A stretch of DNA of 64,000 nt from assembly GCA_021442155.1 (NCBI GenBank), contig CM038225.1, positions 81,790,925-81,854,924 on the forward strand, in the 5' to 3' direction. The first letter of the stretch is position 1. Each line of letters begins with the position of its first letter. Made by a program: the position numbers and the translations under genes. Of the stretch, positions 57,458-64,000 are shown piece after piece. Source of the DNA: Cymbidium sinense. Taxonomy: Eukaryota; Streptophyta; Magnoliopsida; Asparagales; Orchidaceae. The notes under the pieces are model-generated. The model saw only the letters and a list, made by a program, of their open reading frames with translations, ran no database searches and had not been told where the DNA came from.

Positions 57458-59488
57458 AGTATTTAGATTTGGAAATCTAACTTTGAATTAGAAAGAGGAA
57501 GATAAGAATTGTTATAGTTGATTAGACTTGAAGAATTATCATTATGAATAGAAGAAGATAACTCATCAGAAGAGACACAGATGTAATTTAAATCAGCTTT
57601 ATTTTAATTTCTAAGAAGTATTTGGAGGTACAAAGTAGAAGTAAAGTAGAGTAATCGAGTAAGGGATTTGATGCCCTTATTCGCTGATACAAGAGTTCTA
57701 CGAGTAGAAGAAATATAAGAGCTAGCTAAAATGGTAGAAGTCGCTGGTGTGGAAGCTGCAATGAAAGGCTAGAGTTTAGACACGATTGATTGCTGTGCTA
57801 AGGGGATATCCCGGGTAGACACATGCTACTCCTGCTCTGCTGCTGAGCTCCCACTTTCTTAGAGTTGGCACTGGCAACTTGCAAACCTTCCTTGGTGTTG
57901 GAGGTTTGAGCTGACTCAAGCACCTACAAAGAAAACTTCTTGATCTTCTAAATTATTTTTTTAGAGGTTTTAGACAAAGAGATGTCCCAACCTTCTTTGG
58001 ATTTGGTAGGATCACTCATATCCCCATGGATTACCCTAATGGAGCTAGAAGATTATTCTGCAAAGTATTCCTTTGGGATAATGACAACACCAGTCTTGAA
58101 ATTGTTTTCAAGCCATCCTTAAATGTAAAGCAATCCTCCAAAATGTGGCCTAGCATATGGTGGTAAGGGCAAAAGTTTGGATCATGAATTTTTCCTACTT
58201 CCTCCAGTCTCCAAGGCTTGGGTAGCTGAAAATCAAGTTTTTTAAGAGGTTCTTAAAGATTTTCCTGATTACCTCCCTCTTAAAAGAATAAGGTTTGTTT
58301 CTCTTATCTAATAGTAGGTGGACCATAGCTACCTGATGATGGATATACATGCCACTACTATTGGTAGTATTGGTGGGCGTGCTAGCCGTGGAGGCTGAGG
58401 TGGAGGCTGGTATGGCTGCCTCAGTGGTGGTAAAGGAGGTGGAGGCTGTTGAGGTCGTGGTCTCTCTGACTGATCTCAAGCTGGCTACTTCCCCTTATCA
58501 ACTGCTGCTACTACTCCTGGTTTCTTTTCATAGACCTTTTGGGATTTATGCTTTGGCAGCTGATCTAGAAAAAGCAACTGTTTGGCCTCTCCTTGTAGAC
58601 TAGCCACTTTATTGATTAGCTTCTCAAATGTATTTATGGTGAAGCCCTTAAGATTGAAGGCAACCGGGCCATGGATATTCTTCAAGAGAATCTCAATGGC
58701 ATGTTGTTCAAATAGCTGCGGTTCACACTTCATACTCAATTTACACCATCGGAGAATATAATTAACAAGTGACTCATCGAAGTACTGTTGGGCTACAACA
58801 AGATCACCTATAGTAACCCTTTGCTGAGCTCCAGCAAATCTCTTGATAAAGAGTTGCTCTAACTAAACAAACATCCTAGTTGAACCGTTGGGTAGTTCAA
58901 CATACCAATAAAAGGCAATACCACCTAGGCTACTGATAAAGAGTCTAAAGAGTAAAGCATCATTGCCACCTGTGTTGCAATAATTGGCCATGAAGTGAGC
59001 TATATGCTGACACCTGCATTACAACCACTGCCATCAAAGCTCTTGAAGGAAGGAGGTACGAAACCCTTAGGATACTAGATAGCATCGAATTCCTCTATGT
59101 AGGGTCTACCCTTTGGAACTGATGATCCTCCCCGGGCTTGAGCTAAGGCTTCCTTCACATGCTACTCAACCACAGAATTCAGATCCTTTTCATGTATGGA
59201 GGTACTTTCTACTACCTTCCAATACATACTAGTGCTACCTTGCTCAATAAAAGGTAGAGTCTTAACTAGATCTAATACATGCACTAGTTTAGGCTAACTG
59301 ACATCGACTGTGCTAGGATGAACTGGAAGGTCTTGCTTCAAGACTACACAAGTAACAGTATATCCTATCATCCGTTTCATCTTTCTTTTCCTAAGGTGAT
59401 GGGCTGATTTTGCGATGTCTCCTTGATCAACCTCATCTCCTTCTATGGCCTGTTACTCCCTAAGAAGAGAACCTCTTGTATCAACCAT
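57458..59488 (-). pseudogene. gag: gag, element E (minus strand, broken)
   Basis: It starts at MVDTRGSLLRE (ATG at 59488-59486). The frame is broken repeatedly. The core includes MSMKCEPQLFEQHAIEILLK (58739) with GFTINTFEKLINKVASLQGE, a Thr/Ser/Ala-rich low-complexity segment (58479-58350), SFKREVIRKIFKNL, and the knuckle CPYHHMLGHILEDC (58171-58130), which is complete. The segment 58130-57458 is a broken linker to protease. Confidence 0.7.
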
Positions 59489-61006
59489 GCATACACCAGT
59501 TGAATCCCCCATCAAGTCATCTTCATTGGGATCGAAGCTGACTCTTTCTTCATCTAACCATGCGTACCCTAAGATCACCTTTTTCTCCATAAAATAGTGT
59601 GCAACTATCTCATCTAAGGATCGATCTAACTCATAGGTAAAATAGCTTACCGACTAGTGATCGCTATCATGCACGAGACCTGACACCAAGGGGATTCAAT
59701 CTCGTATCACTCACTAGAGGAATGATAACTCGACCATAATCGCTATAATAGGTAACAATCCTGGAATAATCCTCTACCACTGCTGCCACTAAACTATCAT
59801 CTGGAATTTCCATGATAGTAGTCACCATCTCCACATCCGGCTAATTGGGTGGAGTTGGTGAAGGAGTGACCACGATGCTCCAGGGTCACCACTCCTTCTG
59901 CACCACTACTGGGGCAGAAGGTTGAGCAGGGGAGCTTGGCCCTATCACAAATGGGTGGGTGAGAGGAGATCCCTCGGATCACACCAACAAGTACTCTCCT
60001 GATGGGCCTCCTCTCATGGCCTTGGGATGGGTGATCAACCTAGCGATGGCGGACATGGTGTAGAGTGGTGGGGTGGAGACACCACCGACTCTCTGTGTAT
60101 AGGAGCTGCCCTCCTATGATGGTTGGTCCCCGTGAGGAGGATACTATCAATGATCGACTGGTAGTGCCGAAGCTAGAAAGTCATCAAAGCGTAAGTGATT
60201 GACTCCAACCTCCATCGCTAGTGATATATGATGTATGGGCCTCTGACTCTCCCATCGACCGCCTTACGCTGGGGATAAGATCATAAATCAACTGAGTGTA
60301 CTAGACTCGGCTTCGCCACCGGCATAGAATAAAGTGAAGGCCGATATGACCTCCCCGCTCTGGAATCTTTTGTAGATGCACCACCGAGGTGCAACAATGA
60401 TCCTCCTGTCATCTTTTCTATTTGATCCTGAGAGAGGATGAAACTGGTTTTTCATAACCAATGGTGAAGTGATCATAGTAGCTCATCCATAGCTAACCTG
60501 GCAGCTGCCTCAAGCTCTCTGGCTATCTTTGTATGGAATCATTTGACCATACGATTCTTGTTTCTACACAGGGTGGGAGTAGGATGAAAGGAGTGTGAGC
60601 TAGACCCATACTCAAATGTAGGGGAGGCAAGCCCTAGAACTAGGGGAGACAAGCCCTGGAACTAGGGGAGACTTACCCTTGGAGGGTACAGATGATAGGG
60701 TGCTAGCTCGCACCGGGGCAATGTGGACAACTCTAGGATGAACTTCCACTAGACTGTAACTGTCAGTATTAAAATCACTGAAGTCTGTGGTACTGCCATA
60801 GCTTTCCTCTTCAGTGAGGAGATCTTTGAATCAGAGGGTAAGTCTACCCTGATGACCAGCTTCTGCCCCGCCACCATCTTCCCGCTGACCGTTATGAGGG
60901 GAATGCCCTCACACGTGATCCTGGCCCCCTCAAATCCAAGGCCAAAGTGGATCAAATGGGTATGATCCAAATGAGGGAAATTAGCCTGATCCAAGGCTAG
61001 ATCCAT
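59489..61006 (-). pseudogene. ORF1 upstream of gag, element E
   Basis: On the minus strand the ATG at 61006 opens MDLALDQANFPHLDHTH, followed by LIHFGLGFEGARITCEGIPL. This resembles ORF1 of B in layout and in the phrase IIKFRAEFENLKIIINGV. The frame is open to 60749, then broken; short open pieces lie at 60476-60288 and 59982-59797. No domain recognised. Its presence at the same place in three families supports ORF1 as a real, conserved part of these elements. Confidence 0.55.
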
Positions 61007-61149
61007 TCCATGAGGGAAGGTAAAGACAAATTTCTATGATCCTTGCATTGCACTGACTGAAACTGAAATTGAAAACTGCACTGACTGAAAGAAATCTGCA
61101 ATGAGAAATGAACTTGCATCAGTTTTCTATCTCCATAGATTTTGAATTT
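61007..61149 (-). other. Leader segment next to ORF1, element E
   Basis: A short non-repetitive stretch with a CACTGACTGAAA duplication (61050 and 61078). No reading frame of interest. Confidence 0.5.
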
Positions 61150-63360
61150 TGAATTAAAATTTGAACCCACATCCAACAACTTGGAAGTGTTAAGTGGGGT
61201 TCAAATAGATTTGGAAAGATTGATTGAAAGAGGAATTTTAGTATGAATCCAAACTTCAACAAATTTAGGTATGTTGAAATATAGATTCAAGATTTTGATA
61301 GGATGCTTCCATAGGTTCATTGTGTTTTGAGTTTGATCTTTTGATTTGGATTTGGAGGACCCTTCCCTTTAACAAATTTGGGTATGTTAAAATAAGGGTC
61401 AAATTGATTTTATGTTGTTTGAATGTATTGGAATTTTCTCTTACTTAGCAAATTTAAATATGCTAAGTAAAGTGAAGGTGATTGTTTCTTTTTGAAAATT
61501 TTGTTTTGTTTTGATTTAGGAAAATTTTGGAATTCTTACTTAGCAAAGTTAGGTATGCTAAATAAGGAATCCAAGTGTATTTTTATTTGATTTTGAAAAA
61601 TAGGATTCTTAGTAAATTTAGGTATGCTAAGAAAATCCTAAGTGTTTCATTTGTTTGGAAAATTTTGATTTTTGAAAAGGGTAGGATCCTTTAGCAAATT
61701 TGGTATGCTAAGGGAATCCTAAGTGTTTCATTTTATTTTTGAAATGACTGAAAGTGGAGATTCAACTTTAGCAAATTTTGTATGCTAAAGATGAAGTTTC
61801 ACTTGGTTTTATGAAATGGAAATTTCACTTAGCAAATTTGAGTATGCTAAATGAAATTAAAAATGGTGTGTTTAAAATTTTGATTTAATTTTTTATTTTG
61901 AAAAATGGAAATTTCTCCTTAGCAAATTTGGTATGCTAAGGGAATAAGTTCCAAAGGTGTTTGAGAAATTTTTGTTTTGAGTTTGGAAACTTTACTTAGT
62001 AACTTTGAGTATGCTAGATGAAGTTCCAAAAATATGTTTTTTTGAAAAGTTTTGAATTTTTGATTTGGAAACTTTACTTAACAAAGTTAGGTATGTTAAA
62101 TAAAGTTCCAAATATTGTTTGAAAATTTTGAATTTTGGATTTGGAGATTTCACTTAAAAAATTTGGGTATGTTAAGTAAGGTTCCAAAATGTGTTTTTGA
62201 AAATTTTGAAATTTTAGGATTTGGAGACTTCACTTAATAAATTTGGGTATGTTAAGCAAGGTTCTAAAATGTGTTTTGAAAATTTTTGAATATAGATTTG
62301 GAAACTTAACAAATTTGGTATGTTAAATGAAGTTCCAAATGTATTTAGAAAATTATGAAATTTTGAATTTGGAAACTTTACTTAACAAATTTGGGTATGT
62401 TAAATGAAGTTTCAAATGTGTTTAGAATTTTGAAAATTTTTGGATTTTGATTTTGAAACTTTTACTAGCAAATTTCCATTATGATATGAATGTTAAATGG
62501 GTTTGAATCTTTTTGAAGTTTCAAATGTGTTTAGAATTTTGAAAATTTTTGGATTTTGATTTTGAAACTTTACTTAGCAAATTTTATTATGATAAGTGAA
62601 ATTCCAAATTTGTGTTTGAATTTTTTTTTGAAATATGATTGTTGATTTTAATTTTGAAAAGAGGACCTCCATTCAACAAATTTAAGTATGTAGAATAGAG
62701 ATTGATATTTTTGAAATGTGAAATTTTTATGCGTGATTTTTGCTTTTTGAAAGAGAGGAAATCCAACTTAAAACATATGTGATATATGTTTAAGTAGGAT
62801 TTCCTAAATGATATTTTATTTTTAGTTGGGAATGAAATCTTCATCTAATAAATTTAAATTTATTAAATGAAGTTATTCATGTGTGCTTTTTGAAAATTTT
62901 TGATTTTGTTTACAAATGAACTTTCCATTCAATAAGTGTGAATGTATTGAATAGAAAAATTCATGTGTGCTTTTTGAGAATTTTTATTGTGGTTATGATT
63001 TTTGGAAAACATGATTGTTCATTTTGTTTTGAAAATGAAATCTTCATCAAAGTGAATTGAAAGAATATGTTCATTTATGCTTCTGGAAAATGTTATTAAT
63101 TTTATTTTTAAAAATTCCTACATGTAACAATTATGTTAACTGTTAAATGAGGGTGAAGAAATTTTGTGGAAAATATTTTATTAAGTGCATTTTTGAAAAA
63201 TGTGCTTTTGAGAAAGCAGAGTTCTTTATGGAAGTTTTATTATTTTTAGGATGAACCTTTCCTTATCATGAAGATGATAAGGGGGAAGTCTTTAAGATGT
63301 TTCTTTTTATATTTCGGATCTTTTCATTTTACCCATTGGAGTAACCCAATGGGGGTTTTT
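61150..63360 (-). repeat. Long hairpin array in the 5' leader of element E
   Basis: About twenty modules of 70-110 bases, each with a conserved centre close to AAATTTGGGTA flanked by an inverted repeat whose sequence varies. Examples are TTACTTAGCA/TGCTAAGTAA (61441/61461), CTTTAGCA/TGCTAAAG (61766/61783), TTTAACA/TGTTAAA (61368/61385), TTCAACA/TGTTGAA (61255/61272), CCTTATCA/TGATAAGG (63261/63275) and CCCATTGG/CCAATGGG (63332/63346). A 48-base near-perfect palindrome lies at 62757-62804. The leaders of A, B and D are only 250-310 bases and lack such an array. Confidence 0.8.
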
Positions 63361-63517
63361 AAGGAAGAATTCCTAAAACCTAAAGATGTTGGCTAACTCA
63401 ATGAAATGAGCAAAGTGTCAATGGAAAGAAGGATAGTCTTTGATTCATACCAAAGTACAAACCCATCATCGATACTCAAAGATAATGATCATTTACCAAA
63501 GATGGAGAGAGGAACCA
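63361..63517 (-). other. Leader between hairpin array and PBS, element E
   Basis: Short unique stretch next to the PBS. No feature recognised beyond its position. Confidence 0.45.
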
Positions 63518-63535
63518 TCCCCAGCAGAGTTGCCA
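63518..63535 (-). other. Primer-binding site, tRNA-Arg type (element E)
   Basis: The minus strand reads TGGCAACTCTGCTGGGGA. It lies 8 bases inside the CA end of the LTR (spacer GATTTTTC) and matches the tRNA-Arg type PBS of A and D. It fixes the orientation of element E. Confidence 0.85.
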
Positions 63536-63543
63536 GAAAAATC

Positions 63544-64000
63544 TGTGATGAAAAATTCTTATATGGGAGTCGCCTTTCAAATCTGTGGGGAGAAAAGAAA
63601 GAGGAACCCTTACAAAAATTCATCTTAGTAAGACGCCATGCAGATCCATAGATGTACTTATTCAGGTGATTGGATATGTCATCAAGGTGTAGTATACTTT
63701 CTCAAAAGACTGAAGTCACTACTCTTTAATAAAACTAATCACCTCAATAAGGACTTCTAAGGATGATGGGTCTGCATATGTGCAAGAGATTCTTCCCCTA
63801 CTTTACATGAAAGGTTTATTTTAAACCTGGCTCATTAAGTTCCCTAGAAGGGCAAGCCCCCATAGATAATTACACCCTAAGGGATGAGATCCCTTAGGAA
63901 AACTCTCGATTAAGGTAAATGATCATTGTCTTTGAAGATTTCAATAGGAAGGACTATCAATCGATTGATTTGTATTTGAAGATCAGATGAGATTGATCAA
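63544..64000 (-). repeat. 5' LTR of element E, PBS-side end only
   Basis: On the minus strand this runs towards the PBS and ends in CATCACA. It shares short phrases with the ends of LTR1 and the D LTR, above all TAATTATCTATGGGGGCTTG with its hairpin. The rest of the LTR lies outside the window. Confidence 0.7.
63845..63899 (-). promoter_or_regulatory. Paired hairpins in the E LTR
   Basis: On the minus strand CCTAAGGGA/TCCCTTAGG (a perfect 9-bp stem) is followed by CTATGGGGG/CCCTTCTAG around CTTG. Order, spacing and the GGCTTGCC centre match the pairs in LTR1, LTR2 and the D LTR, while the stem bases differ. Confidence 0.6.

Larger units (their letters stand above)
51584..64000 (-). mobile_element. 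Tat-lineage Ty3/gypsy element E (third family, minus strand, runs off the window)
   Basis: Read from right to left: LTR end, PBS, very long leader, ORF1, gag, protease, linker, RT, RNase H, archaeal-like RNase H, start of integrase, then 3' UTR-type modules. Integrase is cut after the first third, and the 3' end with polypurine tract and LTR is missing at 51584, where the D 3' LTR is also cut. Protein remnants match the family motifs of A, B and D. Confidence 0.8.

Noticed and set aside
58349..58603. 84-codon plus-strand open frame rich in Val and Ala
   Set aside because: It is the antisense of the Thr/Ser/Ala-rich part of gag in element E and has no independent support.

Overview
The window is repeat-only plant DNA. 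I see no host gene, tRNA, rRNA or CRISPR array. Every recognisable coding remnant belongs to Ty3/gypsy LTR retrotransposons of the plant Tat lineage (Ogre/Retand-like). The evidence is a primer-binding site matching the 3' end of tRNA-Arg, LTRs of about 5 to 6.5 kb, an extra ORF upstream of gag, a CPYH-type gag knuckle, and two RNase H domains (the usual one plus an archaeal-like one) between RT and integrase. This points to a flowering plant with a large, AT-rich genome; I cannot name the species. All copies are decayed by stops, frameshifts, deletions and lost catalytic residues.

Layout. (1) 1-29855, plus strand: a head-to-tail array in which neighbouring elements share LTRs. A truncated 3' UTR (175-1085) runs into LTR1 (1086-6250), internal region A (6251-12667), LTR2 (12668-17643), internal region B (17644-28014) and a truncated LTR3 (28015-29855). 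Region A has lost about 3.9 kb from gag to RT. Region B keeps remnants of ORF1, gag, protease, RT, RNase H, archaeal-like RNase H and integrase. (2) 29856-33800: best read as a 3'-truncated Tat LTR on the minus strand. (3) 33801-51583, plus strand: a second family, element D, with a 6.5-kb 5' LTR, ORF1, gag and protease, no RT, then both RNases H, integrase, a repetitive 3' UTR and a truncated 3' LTR. (4) 51584-64000, minus strand: a third family, element E, read right to left as LTR end, PBS, a 2.5-kb leader, ORF1, gag, protease, RT, RNase H, archaeal-like RNase H, a cut-off integrase and a 3' UTR.

How the parts relate. In a live Tat element one transcript starts in the 5' LTR, is primed at the PBS by tRNA-Arg, and encodes gag, protease, RT with two RNases H, and integrase. 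No copy here could do this alone.

The most interesting signal is untranslated. The 3' UTRs of families A/B and E, the 2.5-kb leader of E, part of the D LTR and the 3' parts of all LTRs are built from strings of short inverted repeats. Stem sequences change from module to module while pairing is kept and the loops stay nearly constant. This suggests selected RNA hairpins. Tandem repeats in Tat 3' UTRs are known; I am not aware that the covarying hairpin arrangement has been described.
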